Origin: an uncultured Lachnospiraceae bacterium
Lineage (GTDB): Bacteria; Bacillota; Clostridia; Lachnospirales; Lachnospiraceae
Reading direction: 5' to 3'
DNA: 64,000 bases
Assembly (NCBI GenBank): GCA_902789735.1
Contig: CADAOZ010000014.1
Span: 1 to 64,000 of the forward strand
In this document: positions 43,606-52,814 of the stretch, in pieces
Position numbering within the stretch: position 1 is the first letter of the stretch
How the letters are laid out: every line of letters begins with the position of its first letter
Program-made: the position numbers and the translations under genes
Notes under the pieces: generated by a model
Told to the model about the DNA's origin: nothing
Database searches by the model: none
The model's input: the letters and a program-made list of their open reading frames with translations, nothing else

Positions 43606-43646
43606 GGTCTGCATTCCCTTCAGCATTCCCAACAGGATTTTACTAT

Positions 43647-43654
43647 GTTATACT
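43647..43654 (+). promoter_or_regulatory. Extended -10 promoter upstream of pyrF
   Basis: TGTTATACT (TG at 43646-43647, -10 box 43649-43654) fits TGnTATAAT-type promoters, ~65 nt before pyrF. The -35 region is weak. Confidence 0.45.
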
Positions 43655-43719
43655 TGCGGTGATTCAAAATACCTGCCGCGGACGGATCTGCCGCCCCGGA
43701 CAGATAAGGAGTAATGCCA

Positions 43720-44646
43720 ATGATTCAGAAACTGATTGAACAGATCCAGGCCAAAAATGCCCCCGTGGTGGTCGGTCTGGACCCGAATCTGAAATTTATA
43801 CCGGCCTTCCTGCTGGAGGAAGCCGCCAGGAACCACGTTGTTTCCGGCTTTGGGAGCGATGCCCTGGATACGGCCGCGGAAGCGGTCTGGCAGTTCAACA
43901 AAAGGATCGTGGACGCTGTCTGCGACCTGGTCCCTGCCGTCAAGCCTCAGATTGCCATGTATGAGCAGTTCGGCATTCCGGGTCTGATGGCTTACTATAA
44001 GACCATCCGCTACTGCCGGGAAAAGGGCCTGCTCATCATCGGCGACGTTAAACGGGGTGATATCGGTTCAACTTCCGCAGCCTACGCCCAGGGGCATCTG
44101 GGTGACGCGGACGCCCTGGACGTGGATTTTGCCACCGTCAATCCCTATCTGGGCACGGACGGCATAAAGCCTTTCATCGATGTCTGCAATGCCAGGGACA
44201 AGGGGATCTTTGTCCTGGTCAAGACATCCAACCCTTCCAGCGGTGAGTTCCAGGATGTGCTGACACAGGACGGCCGCCCGGTCTATGAGCTGGTCGGACA
44301 GAAGGTCAATGAATGGGGTGCCCTTTCCATGGAAGGGAAGTACAGCAATGTAGGCGCCGTGGTAGGAGCCACCTATCCGGAACAGGGACGTCTCCTGCGG
44401 CAGCAGATGCCCCATACATTTATTCTGGCGCCCGGTTACGGGGCCCAGGGAGCGACCGGCCGGGATCTGAGCTATTTCTTTGATGAAGAAGGTCTGGGCG
44501 CCATCGTTAATTCCTCCAGGGGCATTATCGCTGCCTGGCAGAAAGACAGCTACAGCCGTTACGGGGAGACCGGATTCGCGGAGGCCGCAAGAGCGGCAGC
44601 CCTGGATATGATCGAGGATCTGCGCAGCGCCATCGCGGAGCGCTGA
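43720..44646 (+). CDS. pyrF: Orotidine 5-prime-phosphate decarboxylase
   Basis: The last step of UMP synthesis. 308 residues, matching the longer PyrF subfamily (about 270-310 residues) rather than the ~240-residue form. Features are VVVGLDPNLKFIP at the N-terminus, the catalytic GDVKRGDIGSTSAAYA, and GYGAQGATGRDL. The ATG at 43720 is placed ~9 nt after AAGGAG; an in-frame ATG at 43714 is closer than ideal. pyrE follows after 53 nt. Confidence 0.95.
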   Translation: MIQKLIEQIQAKNAPVVVGLDPNLKFIPAFLLEEAARNHVVSGFGSDALDTAAEAVWQFNKRIVDAVCDLVPAVKPQIAMYEQFGIPGLMAYYKTIRYCREKGLLIIGDVKRGDIGSTSAAYAQGHLGDADALDVDFATVNPYLGTDGIKPFIDVCNARDKGIFVLVKTSNPSSGEFQDVLTQDGRPVYELVGQKVNEWGALSMEGKYSNVGAVVGATYPEQGRLLRQQMPHTFILAPGYGAQGATGRDLSYFFDEEGLGAIVNSSRGIIAAWQKDSYSRYGETGFAEAARAAALDMIEDLRSAIAER

Positions 44647-44699
44647 AGATACAGGGCGCGCATATAAAACTACAAAAAGGGACAGGGGTATAAAAGGTT

Positions 44700-45377
44700 A
44701 TGGAAGATTACAAAAAAGAGTTTATAGAATTCATGGTGGACGCGCATGTCCTGAAGTTCGGGGAATTTACCCTGAAGAGCGGCCGCAAGTCGCCTTTCTT
44801 TATGAACGCGGGCGCCTATAAATACGGTTCGCAGCTTCTCAAGCTGGGCGAGTTTTACGCCAGGGCCATCAAGCATACCTACGGACTGGACTTTGATGTC
44901 CTGTTCGGACCGGCCTACAAGGGAATCCCGCTGGCCGTCTCCACAGTTATGGCCATCAGCAAGCTTTACGGCAGGGATATCAAATACTGCGCCAACCGTA
45001 AGGAGATCAAGGATCACGGCGATAAGGGTATCCTGCTGGGTACCAGGCTCCATGAAGGGGACCGGGTCCTGATCATCGAGGACGTGACGACTTCCGGCGC
45101 CTCCATCGAGGAGACCGTGCCGATCCTGTATGAACAGGCGGACGTGGACATTGTCGGCCTGATGGTCTCCCTCAACCGCCAGGAGGTCGGCAAGGGAGGA
45201 AAGGTATCCGCCCTCGAAGAGATCCGTCAGAAATACGGCTTCTCCGCCAGCGCCATCGTCACCATGGAGGAAGTGACCCGTTATCTCTATAACAGGCCCG
45301 TGGATGGCAAAGTCATCATTAATGATGAGATCAAAAAGGCCCTGGATGCCTATTACGCCGAATACGGCATCAAGTAA
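44700..45377 (+). CDS. pyrE: Orotate phosphoribosyltransferase
   Basis: 225 residues; joins orotate and PRPP to give OMP, the substrate of the upstream PyrF. The type I phosphoribosyltransferase PRPP loop is VLIIEDVTTSGASIEE, with an N-terminal orotate-binding KSGRKSPFFMNAGAY and FGPAYKGIPLA. The pair pyrF-pyrE forms one unit. A perfect 8-bp hairpin (CCTGTCCC/GGGACAGG, 45383-45402) follows its stop. Confidence 0.95.
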   Translation: MEDYKKEFIEFMVDAHVLKFGEFTLKSGRKSPFFMNAGAYKYGSQLLKLGEFYARAIKHTYGLDFDVLFGPAYKGIPLAVSTVMAISKLYGRDIKYCANRKEIKDHGDKGILLGTRLHEGDRVLIIEDVTTSGASIEETVPILYEQADVDIVGLMVSLNRQEVGKGGKVSALEEIRQKYGFSASAIVTMEEVTRYLYNRPVDGKVIINDEIKKALDAYYAEYGIK

Positions 45378-45382
45378 TTTTT

Positions 45383-45402
45383 CCTGTCCCTGCAGGGACA
45401 GG
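45383..45402. repeat. Perfect 20-bp palindrome after pyrE
   Basis: CCTGTCCC TGCA GGGACAGG. The T run precedes rather than follows it on the plus strand, so it is not a standard terminator for pyrE; it lies close upstream of the next start and may limit or couple its expression. Confidence 0.6.
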
Positions 45403-45422
45403 AATACACCGGAGTGATCATA

Positions 45423-47516
45423 TTGATTGAGGAACGATATCAGCTGGCTCTTCACAGGATCAGCCAGATTCCGAATGAAAAGAACATGACAGCTCCCGCT
45501 TTTGAGGACTACTTCCGCCGGGCAGCGCAGTGGATACTGCAGCTGGCCGGCCTCAAGTCGTTTTTGAAAGACGGCGGCTTTGAAAAAGCTTCCCTGGAGG
45601 AGCTTGGGGAGCGCAACCGGGCTTTATATGAGGAGATCCTGCCCGGCCATTATGAGAACAGTTATGCCTGTTACGCTTACGCGCAGGACAGGCTGGGCAG
45701 CAGTCACGGAAAACTCCTCTGCGCCCTGTATTATGAGCTCAGGACCTTGATCCCCTTCGTGTTTGAAGAGGAAACGGAGCGGATGCTGATCCGTATGGAG
45801 CTCTTCCTGGAGATTTATCATATGTTCACCGCCCGCTTCGCGGAAGCCCAGGCGGATCCGGACACAGACGAGATTCCGGACCACCGCCATATCCGGGACA
45901 GGATCTATGATTTCCTGACGGATTACGCGGAGGCCGAGACCCTCTGTGAGGTCCGCGAGAAGCTGGTGGGCGGCACCGGTATCGCCGAAGGGATCATCCG
46001 GGAGGCAGATCTGTCCGACCTGCGCTATCTGTACAGGTACGGAGAATATATCACAGAGAATGAACTGCGGACCGCTCGGCACCTGAATACCATGGCCCCG
46101 GAAGAGATCGCCCGCATGGCGGACACCTATACGGAAGGCTACCGGATCGGTTTTGAGGTCACCGGCAAGGACCTGTCGATTAAAAAGCAGTACAGCATCA
46201 TCTATCATCTCGGCTTTGAACGCATGATGCGCAGGGCCCTTCAGAATTTTGACCGGATGGGACTGACCTGCGCGGCGCCCCGCACCATGGAGACCCTCTT
46301 CCGTCTGTCCCGGGGAGATCGTTCGGGCTATCGGGGGGCGGTCCCCAATCCCCAGTGCAGCTATGATCACAGGGAGGATATTGCCCTTTTCCTGAACGGC
46401 TTTATGCGCAACCGCAGGCTGGAGGCCCTGGAGGCCGCCTATAAGCAGCTCCATGCACAGACGGTCCTCTTCGCGGGACCCGCTGTGGTAGAGACCTTCG
46501 GCGAGACGCCCTTCTCCCCCGTCAGGAACGCCGGCGTGCCGGTCCTGAACCGCCGTCAGCGGAAGGAAATGGCCGAATACCGGCGTAAGTCCTCCGCCCT
46601 GCAGCAGGAAGCCATCCGGGGATGGGAGCGCAGCTTTACCGTGATCGCGTTCCCGCTTCCGTCGGTCTCTCCGGACCGCTATGAAGAGATCTTTGACGCG
46701 GTCATGGAGATCAACACCCTGGATTACATGAAATACAGCAGGATCCAGACTGTCCTGATCGATGCCCTGAATGACGCGGACCATGTCCGCGTGAAGGGGC
46801 GGTATCCCAACCGGACAGACCTGACTGTCAAACTGCGGCAGCTGGAGGATCCGGATCATCAGGCCGTCTTTGAGAACTGCGTGGCCGATATCAACATTCC
46901 GGTCGGGGAGGTCTTTACCAGCCCGGTCCTGGAGGGAACGAACGGCCTGCTCCATGTCTCCAAAGTCTACCTGGAAGGCCTGCAGTATATCGATCTGGCC
47001 ATCCGCTTCCGGGACGGCATGACAGAGGACTATTCCTGCGGCAACTTCACGGATCCGGCCGAAGGCAGGAAATATATAGAAGACAATATTCTCTTTCATT
47101 ATCCTTCCCTTCCCATGGGAGAGTGCGCAATCGGGACCAATACGACCGCCTTCGCGGCGGCCCGCAGATATCACATCGAGGCCCTGCTCCCGATCCTGAT
47201 CGCGGAAAAGACCGGCCCCCATTTCGCGGTCGGTGATACCTGCTATGCCCATGACGAGGATAACAGGATGTTCAATCCCGACGGGAAGGAGATCGTGGCC
47301 AAGGACAATTCCTGGTCCGCCAGAAGGAAGGAGGATCCGGAAGGCGCCTATTTCGGCTGCCATACAGATATCACCCTGCCCTACGACGAGCTGGCGGAAT
47401 ACAAGGCTGTCTACAGGGACGGCAGAGAGGTCATGATCATCCGGGACGGACGTTTTGTACTGCCCGGTACGGAGGAACTCAACGCCCCCCTGGACCGGAT
47501 GGAAGAGACAGAATAA
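45423..47516 (+). CDS. M29-type metallo-aminopeptidase with long N-terminal domain
   Basis: 697 residues from a TTG at 45423 with GGAG 8 nt upstream (an in-frame GTG at 45414 is part of that site). The C-terminal ~300 residues match the M29 aminopeptidase pattern: probable metal ligands Glu496 (VGEVFTSP), Glu567 (GECAIGTN), His600 with Tyr608 (PHFAVGDTCYAH), His647 and Asp649 (CHTDI). The spacing agrees with known M29 ligands. M29 enzymes are usually ~410 residues, so the first ~290 residues are extra; they are helical with no recognised motif. Likely a cytosolic peptidase. Confidence 0.75.
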   Translation: MIEERYQLALHRISQIPNEKNMTAPAFEDYFRRAAQWILQLAGLKSFLKDGGFEKASLEELGERNRALYEEILPGHYENSYACYAYAQDRLGSSHGKLLCALYYELRTLIPFVFEEETERMLIRMELFLEIYHMFTARFAEAQADPDTDEIPDHRHIRDRIYDFLTDYAEAETLCEVREKLVGGTGIAEGIIREADLSDLRYLYRYGEYITENELRTARHLNTMAPEEIARMADTYTEGYRIGFEVTGKDLSIKKQYSIIYHLGFERMMRRALQNFDRMGLTCAAPRTMETLFRLSRGDRSGYRGAVPNPQCSYDHREDIALFLNGFMRNRRLEALEAAYKQLHAQTVLFAGPAVVETFGETPFSPVRNAGVPVLNRRQRKEMAEYRRKSSALQQEAIRGWERSFTVIAFPLPSVSPDRYEEIFDAVMEINTLDYMKYSRIQTVLIDALNDADHVRVKGRYPNRTDLTVKLRQLEDPDHQAVFENCVADINIPVGEVFTSPVLEGTNGLLHVSKVYLEGLQYIDLAIRFRDGMTEDYSCGNFTDPAEGRKYIEDNILFHYPSLPMGECAIGTNTTAFAAARRYHIEALLPILIAEKTGPHFAVGDTCYAHDEDNRMFNPDGKEIVAKDNSWSARRKEDPEGAYFGCHTDITLPYDELAEYKAVYRDGREVMIIRDGRFVLPGTEELNAPLDRMEETE

Positions 47517-47530
47517 ATACTGCACATCGT

Positions 47531-47575
47531 AAATTCCTTTTTTGGAAATTCCTTTTTTGGAAATTCTTTTTTTGA
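47531..47575. repeat. 15-bp tandem repeat, three copies
   Basis: Units at 47531, 47546 and 47561 (AAATTCCTTTTTTGG, second identical, third with two changes). The junctions create GGAAATTCC palindromes. It lies between the M29 peptidase gene and purE. Confidence 0.85.
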
Positions 47576-47618
47576 AAATGCTTTAATATTTAGAAAAGCG
47601 CTATTTTTTATGATCAGG

Positions 47619-47652
47619 AAAAGCTCTATAGTAAGTACGGACAGCTTTTTTT
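47619..47652 (+). terminator. Possible terminator before purE
   Basis: AAAAGCT and AGCTTTT form a 7-bp stem with a 17-nt loop and the right arm runs into seven T. The stem is short for an intrinsic terminator. Confidence 0.4.
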
Positions 47653-47703
47653 GAGAAAAGATTTTACATAATAAAGAAACAGACATAAGATACGGAGGAA
47701 CAT

Positions 47704-48210
47704 ATGGCACAGGTTGGAATTGTAATGGGAAGTGATTCGGATATGGCAGTCATGAGCAAGGCTGCGGATGTCCTGGAGGAACTGGGAATCTCCTATGAGA
47801 TGCGTATCATCTCAGCCCACAGGGAGCCGGATCTCTTTTTTGAATGGGCAAAGGGCGCGGAAGACAGAGGACTGAAGGTGATCATCGCGGGCGCGGGCAT
47901 GGCGGCCCATCTGCCCGGTATGTGCGCGGCGCTGTTCCCTCTGCCGGTCATCGGCGTTCCCATGCATACCACATCTCTGGGCGGCAGGGATTCCCTCTAC
48001 AGCATCGTACAGATGCCTTCAGGCATCCCGGTGGCCACCGTTGCCATTAACGGCGGCAAAAACGCGGCTCTCCTGGCGGCAAAGATCCTGGCGGTATCCG
48101 ATTCCGCCCTGCTGGACCGTCTGAAGGCCGTCTCCGCGAAGCAGGAGGCTGAGGTGAAAGCCAAAGACGCCAGACTGCAGGAAACAGGTTATCAGAACTA
48201 TACCCGGTGA
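47704..48210 (+). CDS. purE: N5-carboxyaminoimidazole ribonucleotide mutase
   Basis: 168 residues, class I PurE of normal length. The substrate-binding [21 protein letters not shown], the catalytic SAHREPD and [11 protein letters not shown] loops are present. It converts N5-CAIR to CAIR; purK was not found nearby. It is first in the purE-purM-purN-purD run. GGAGG precedes the ATG. No purine riboswitch was recognised in the leader. Confidence 0.96.
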   Translation: MAQVGIVMGSDSDMAVMSKAADVLEELGISYEMRIISAHREPDLFFEWAKGAEDRGLKVIIAGAGMAAHLPGMCAALFPLPVIGVPMHTTSLGGRDSLYSIVQMPSGIPVATVAINGGKNAALLAAKILAVSDSALLDRLKAVSAKQEAEVKAKDARLQETGYQNYTR

Positions 48211-48256
48211 GAGGCGTTACGGCCCCTGGGAATAAGAGAAGTTAAAGGAGTAAAGC

Positions 48257-49282
48257 ATGGATTATAAGAGCGCCGGCGTGGATATCGAAGCCGGATACAA
48301 AAGCGTTGAACTGATGAAGAAATTTGTAAAGTCCACCATGCGGCCCGAAGTACTGGGCGGCCTGGGCGGCTTTTCGGGAGCATTTTCCCTGGCAGCCGTA
48401 AAGGACATGGAGGACCCGGTCCTGCTGTCGGGCACGGACGGCGTCGGCACAAAGCTTAAGCTGGCCTTCCTGATGGACCGGCATGATACGGTCGGCATTG
48501 ACTGTGTCGCCATGTGCGTCAACGACGTGGCCTGCGCCGGCGGCGAGCCCCTCTTTTTCCTGGATTATATTGCCTGCGGCAAGAACTATCCGGAAAAGAT
48601 CGCGCAGATCGTCAAAGGCGTCTGCGACGGCTGCAGCCAGGCCGGTGCGGCCCTGATCGGCGGCGAGACAGCCGAAATGCCCGGTTTTTATCCAGAGGAT
48701 GAGTATGACCTGGCCGGTTTCGCGGTCGGCGTTGTTGACAGAAAAGATCTGATCACCGGGCAGGAGATAGCCCCCGGCGACGCCCTGATCGGCATCGCCT
48801 CCTCCGGTGTACACAGCAACGGTTTCTCCCTGGTCCGCAAGGTATTTGATGTCAGCGCGGAGAACCTGGCTGTCTATTATGAGGAACTGGGGACCACCCT
48901 GGGCGAAGCCCTGCTGCAGCCCACAAAGATCTATGTCAAAGCCCTGAAGAGCGTCAGGGAAGCCGGCGTGACCATCAAAGGCTGCAGCCATATAACAGGC
49001 GGCGGCTTCTATGAGAATATCCCCAGAATGCTGCCTGACAATGTACTGGCGAAGATCGGGAAGGACAGCTATCCCGTTCCGCCCGTTTTCGGCCTGCTGC
49101 AGAAAAAGGGCGACCTGGCGGAAAAGATGATGTATAATACCTTCAATATGGGCATCGGCATGGTGCTGGCCGTGGACGCGGCGGATGCCGACAAGACCCT
49201 GGCGGCCCTGGAAGCGGCCGGTGAGAAGGCTTACAGGATCGGCTGGATCGAAGCCGGACAAAAGGGAGTGGAATTATGCTGA
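48257..49282 (+). CDS. purM: Phosphoribosylformylglycinamidine cyclo-ligase
   Basis: 341 residues; AIR synthetase, making aminoimidazole ribotide from FGAM and ATP. Recognised by [47 protein letters not shown] and [15 protein letters not shown]. The stop overlaps the purN start by 7 nt. TTAAAGGAG precedes the ATG. Confidence 0.97.
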   Translation: MDYKSAGVDIEAGYKSVELMKKFVKSTMRPEVLGGLGGFSGAFSLAAVKDMEDPVLLSGTDGVGTKLKLAFLMDRHDTVGIDCVAMCVNDVACAGGEPLFFLDYIACGKNYPEKIAQIVKGVCDGCSQAGAALIGGETAEMPGFYPEDEYDLAGFAVGVVDRKDLITGQEIAPGDALIGIASSGVHSNGFSLVRKVFDVSAENLAVYYEELGTTLGEALLQPTKIYVKALKSVREAGVTIKGCSHITGGGFYENIPRMLPDNVLAKIGKDSYPVPPVFGLLQKKGDLAEKMMYNTFNMGIGMVLAVDAADADKTLAALEAAGEKAYRIGWIEAGQKGVELC

Positions 49283-49911
49283 AGCTTGCAGTATGTGTAT
49301 CCGGCGGAGGAACCAACCTCCAGGCCATCATAGACCGGATCGGGGACGGCACCATACAGGGAGCCCGGATCGTCCGTGTGATCAGCAACAATCCCCGCGC
49401 CTATGCCCTGGAACGGGCAAAGCAGGCCGGGATCGAGGGAGTCTGCGTATCTCCCCGTCAATTTGAGACCCGTGATCTTTTTAACCAGGCCCTGCTGGAG
49501 GCACTGCAGGCGGCGGAGCCCGATCTGATCGTGCTGGCCGGCTTCCTGGTCGCCATCCCGCCCGCGGTCATCGAGGCTTTCCGGGGCAGGATCATCAATA
49601 TACACCCGGCTCTTATTCCTTCTTTCTGCGGAAAGGGGTATTATGGACTTAAGGTCCATGAGCGGGCCCTGGAAAGAGGCGTCAAGGTTTCGGGCGCCAC
49701 GGTCCACTTTGTGGACGAGGGACTGGATTCCGGTCCCATCATCCTGCAGAAGGCGGTGGAGATCCTGGACGGGGATACGGCCGAGGTCCTGCAGAAGAGG
49801 ATCATGGAACAGGCGGAATGGATCATTCTGCCGCAGGCAATCTCCCTGATCGCCCAGGGCAGAGTCGTAATAGAGGGCAGGACCACCCGGATTCTGCCGG
49901 AACGGAGGTAA
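49276..49911 (+). CDS. purN: Phosphoribosylglycinamide formyltransferase
   Basis: 211 residues, folate-dependent GAR transformylase. The N-terminus [15 protein letters not shown], catalytic [14 protein letters not shown] and the [19 protein letters not shown] block (His and Asp of the active site) are all visible. It overlaps purM and is 2 nt from purD, so the genes are cotranslated. Confidence 0.96.
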   Translation: MLKLAVCVSGGGTNLQAIIDRIGDGTIQGARIVRVISNNPRAYALERAKQAGIEGVCVSPRQFETRDLFNQALLEALQAAEPDLIVLAGFLVAIPPAVIEAFRGRIINIHPALIPSFCGKGYYGLKVHERALERGVKVSGATVHFVDEGLDSGPIILQKAVEILDGDTAEVLQKRIMEQAEWIILPQAISLIAQGRVVIEGRTTRILPERR

Positions 49912-49913
49912 GA

Positions 49914-51191
49914 ATGAAGGTATTACTTGTGGGCGGCGGCGGAAGAGAGCACGCGATCGCCACAGCCCTGGTCAGGAGCAGCAGGGTGGACAAACTCTAC
50001 TGCGCGCCCGGAAATGCGGGTATTGCCCGTATCGCGGAATGTGTCCCGATCGGCGTCATGGAATTCGAGAAACTGACTGCCTTCGCGCGGGAAAAGGCCA
50101 TTGACCTGACGGTCATCAGCATGGATGATCCCCTCTGCGCCGGTATCGCGGACGCTTTTGAGGCGGCAGGACTCCGGGTCTTCGGTACCAGAAAGAACGC
50201 GGCCATTATTGAAGGCAGCAAGGCCTTCTCCAAGGATCTGATGAAGAAATACGGGATCCCGACAGCCGCCTATGAAATATTTGACGACGCCGAAAAGGCT
50301 CTGGCATATCTGGAAACATCCAAATATCCCATCGTCCTCAAGGCATCCGGACTGGCCCTGGGCAAGGGCGTCCTGATCTGCGAAGACCGCGAACAGGCCC
50401 GGGCCGGCATCGCCGAGCTGATGGTCGATAAGAAGTTCGGCACCGCGGGGGACCAGATCGTTATTGAAGAGTTTATGACAGGCCGTGAAGTATCCGCCCT
50501 GGCATTTGTGGATGGAAAGCATTATAAGTTAATGACCTCCTCCCAGGACCATAAGCGGATCGGAGACGGAGATACCGGTCTCAACACAGGCGGCATGGGC
50601 ACTTTCTCTCCCAGCCCCTTCTATACGGAGGAAGTCCACCGCTTCTGCGAGGAGCACATTTACCAGAAGACGGTCGACGCCATGGCGGCAGAGGGCAGGC
50701 CTTTTACCGGCGTCCTCTATTTCGGCCTGATGCTGACCCAGGACGGACCCAAAGTCCTGGAATACAATACCCGCTTCGGCGATCCCGAGACCCAGGTGGT
50801 CCTGCCCAGGATGAAGACGGACATCGTGGATGTGATGGACGCCTGCATCGACGGTACACTGGATCAGATCGATCTGGAGTTCTACGACAACGCTGCGGTC
50901 TGCGTCGTTCTGGCCTCTGGCGGGTATCCCCAGAGCTATGAGAAGGGCAAGGTCATCACCGGTCTGGATAAATTTGACGGCGCGGATGGCTTCTATTGCT
51001 TCCATGCGGGGACTAAATTTGACGATAATGGCAATGTCGTGACCAGCGGCGGACGTGTCCTGGGCGTCACGGCAGTAGGCCCTACGCTGAAGGAAGCCAG
51101 GGCGGCAGCTTATGAAGCGGCCGGCTGGATCCACTTTGACGGTCAGTATATGCGGCATGATATCGGCAAGGCAATCGATGCCGCGGAATAA
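49914..51191 (+). CDS. purD: Phosphoribosylamine-glycine ligase
   Basis: 425 residues of the ATP-grasp GAR synthetase. Start at 49914 (GGAGGTAAGA upstream) gives the family N-terminus MKVLLVGGGGREHAIA. Further landmarks are VLKASGLALGKGVLI, SSQDHKRIGDGDTGLNTGGM and FGDPETQVVLPRM. It ends the pur gene run; an SH3 membrane protein gene follows after 39 nt. Confidence 0.97.
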   Translation: MKVLLVGGGGREHAIATALVRSSRVDKLYCAPGNAGIARIAECVPIGVMEFEKLTAFAREKAIDLTVISMDDPLCAGIADAFEAAGLRVFGTRKNAAIIEGSKAFSKDLMKKYGIPTAAYEIFDDAEKALAYLETSKYPIVLKASGLALGKGVLICEDREQARAGIAELMVDKKFGTAGDQIVIEEFMTGREVSALAFVDGKHYKLMTSSQDHKRIGDGDTGLNTGGMGTFSPSPFYTEEVHRFCEEHIYQKTVDAMAAEGRPFTGVLYFGLMLTQDGPKVLEYNTRFGDPETQVVLPRMKTDIVDVMDACIDGTLDQIDLEFYDNAAVCVVLASGGYPQSYEKGKVITGLDKFDGADGFYCFHAGTKFDDNGNVVTSGGRVLGVTAVGPTLKEARAAAYEAAGWIHFDGQYMRHDIGKAIDAAE

Positions 51192-51230
51192 TCGAGGACC
51201 CCGCTGGAGTCCGGAAAGGATCATATAGTT

Positions 51231-52703
51231 ATGAAAAACAGAAGATTTGCCCGTTTCGGCAGACTCGCGATGACTGTAATGACCGCGGCGGCACTCGCCT
51301 TCGGTACACTGGCAGCGGCACAGCCTGTCATGGCGGAAGTCATTACCCAGGACGGTGTCAATATCCGTCTGGAAGCAAGTACGGAAGAAAATAATATCAT
51401 CGGTTCCCTGAACGCAGGCGACCATGTGGAAGTCCTTGACAGTACCACCGGCACTGACGGCGCGGAATGGTATCTGGTCCAGCTTGATAACGGCAACCAG
51501 GGCTGGGTAAGAGCGGATATGGTCGGAGAAGACCCGGAGGAAGCGCCTGCCCAGGAAGAGCAGAAGGAAGAAGCCCCTGCCCAGGAAGAACCTGAAGAGG
51601 AGGCCCCTGCAGCCGAGGAGACCAAAGAAGAGGAAGCCAAAGCGGAGGAAAAGAAGGAAGAGACCCCCGCGGCCGAAGAGAAGACAGAAGAACAGGCCGA
51701 AGAGAAAAAGGAAGAAGCGCCTGCCGCCGAAGAGAAAAAGGAAGACAAGGCGGAGAAGGACAACAAGGAGACCGGCAAGGAAGAGGAGGCCGCCAAAGAT
51801 ACAGCCCAGACAGACAACACTCTGAGCGCTGCGGATTCCGACCCCGCTACGGATCCCAACACTTCCTACGGACTGCAGTATGATGAGGAACCGGACGGAA
51901 CCGGCAGATGGTATGTCTATAACTATGATACCGGCAGAAAGTTCGCGGTCAGCGAGATCCAGCAGATGGATGAACTGAACCAGCTGGCGGAAGAGAACGC
52001 GGCCAGGGCAGCCAGATATCATACTGTCCTGATCATCCTGTTCATTCTGCTGCTCCTTCTGGTCCTCTATATCATCTGGATGCTGCTCCGGCGCGGCCAG
52101 ACCCCCGATGGCGGCAGACCGGCCCGCAAGCCTTTCTTTGCGGATGATGATGACGACGATGATGACGATGACGGTGAGGACGACGGTGAGGACGACGAAT
52201 TCGACATCTACGGAGAAGAGGACGACGAAGACGAATATGAGGAGATCGATGATCTCGACAGCGGCGAAGACGATGAGGACGACTACGAAGACGATGAGGA
52301 TGATGAGGAAGACGACGAGGAAGAGGGCAGCTTCTTCAAACTCCCTTCCTTCTTCGGCGGCTTCATGAAGAACAGGGGAGAGAAGAAAAAAGAGCCCCAG
52401 AAGCCCCGCAGGAGATACGGAGACTTTGACGAGGACGAAGATTACCCCGAGGATGTCGGCCTGATTCCTGATGAATATGAAGAGCTTGAGGAAGACGAAG
52501 ATGTGATTCAGGAAAACGCAGACCCCGTTCCTGCCGCGCCTGAGGAGGAAGCAGCTGATCTGCCTGCAGAGGACGAGATGCCTGCGCCCGCGCCCGCGCC
52601 GGCACCCGGACCTTTCCGCCAGGATGCCGGATATGCTCCGGAGGACGACGAGGACGAGGATGAAGACGATATGGAGTATGAGTTCCTGAATGTCCGCAAA
52701 TAA
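51231..52703 (+). CDS. Exported SH3b / single-pass membrane protein with poly-Asp cytoplasmic tail
   Basis: 490 residues. A signal peptide (residues ~1-35), a bacterial SH3 domain (~36-98, DGVNIRLEASTEENNIIGSLNAGDHVEVL), a Glu/Lys/Ala/Pro-rich segment (~100-195), a short domain with GRWYVYNYDTGRKF, a transmembrane helix (~266-290, VLIILFILLLLLVLYIIWMLL) and an extremely acidic tail with runs of Asp near residues 305-380 and 470-485. SH3b domains often bind peptidoglycan. The tail is predicted to face the cytoplasm and could bind cations or basic proteins. No function is known; it sits after purD and before gntR-clpC. Confidence 0.75.
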   Translation: MKNRRFARFGRLAMTVMTAAALAFGTLAAAQPVMAEVITQDGVNIRLEASTEENNIIGSLNAGDHVEVLDSTTGTDGAEWYLVQLDNGNQGWVRADMVGEDPEEAPAQEEQKEEAPAQEEPEEEAPAAEETKEEEAKAEEKKEETPAAEEKTEEQAEEKKEEAPAAEEKKEDKAEKDNKETGKEEEAAKDTAQTDNTLSAADSDPATDPNTSYGLQYDEEPDGTGRWYVYNYDTGRKFAVSEIQQMDELNQLAEENAARAARYHTVLIILFILLLLLVLYIIWMLLRRGQTPDGGRPARKPFFADDDDDDDDDDGEDDGEDDEFDIYGEEDDEDEYEEIDDLDSGEDDEDDYEDDEDDEEDDEEEGSFFKLPSFFGGFMKNRGEKKKEPQKPRRRYGDFDEDEDYPEDVGLIPDEYEELEEDEDVIQENADPVPAAPEEEAADLPAEDEMPAPAPAPAPGPFRQDAGYAPEDDEDEDEDDMEYEFLNVRK

Positions 52704-52733
52704 ACAGGTGTCCGGAGGAATCCCGGCGCTTTA

Positions 52734-52778
52734 TTGACATAGCATGCCATCTGTTATATTATCGATATAACAGATGGC
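52734..52778 (+). promoter_or_regulatory. gntR-clpC promoter overlapped by a 14-bp-arm palindromic operator
   Basis: TTGACA (52734-52739), 17 nt, TATTAT (52757-52762). A perfect inverted repeat GCCATCTGTTATAT/ATATAACAGATGGC (52746-52759 and 52765-52778, 5-nt centre) covers the spacer and -10 box. This is the placement of an autorepressor operator and fits the GntR gene that follows. The palindrome plus the T-rich stretch after it could also end transcripts from upstream. Confidence 0.8.
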
Positions 52779-52814
52779 GTTCTTTTTTCAGTAATGAAAG
52801 GTGAGGTGATATAT

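Noticed and set aside
45383-45402. Terminator after pyrE
   Set aside because: The palindrome is perfect but is followed by AATACA, not by a U-tract, on the coding strand.
47411-47710. Minus-strand ORF with KKEFP repeats before purE
   Set aside because: The repeated peptide is only the translation of the 15-bp tandem DNA repeat.
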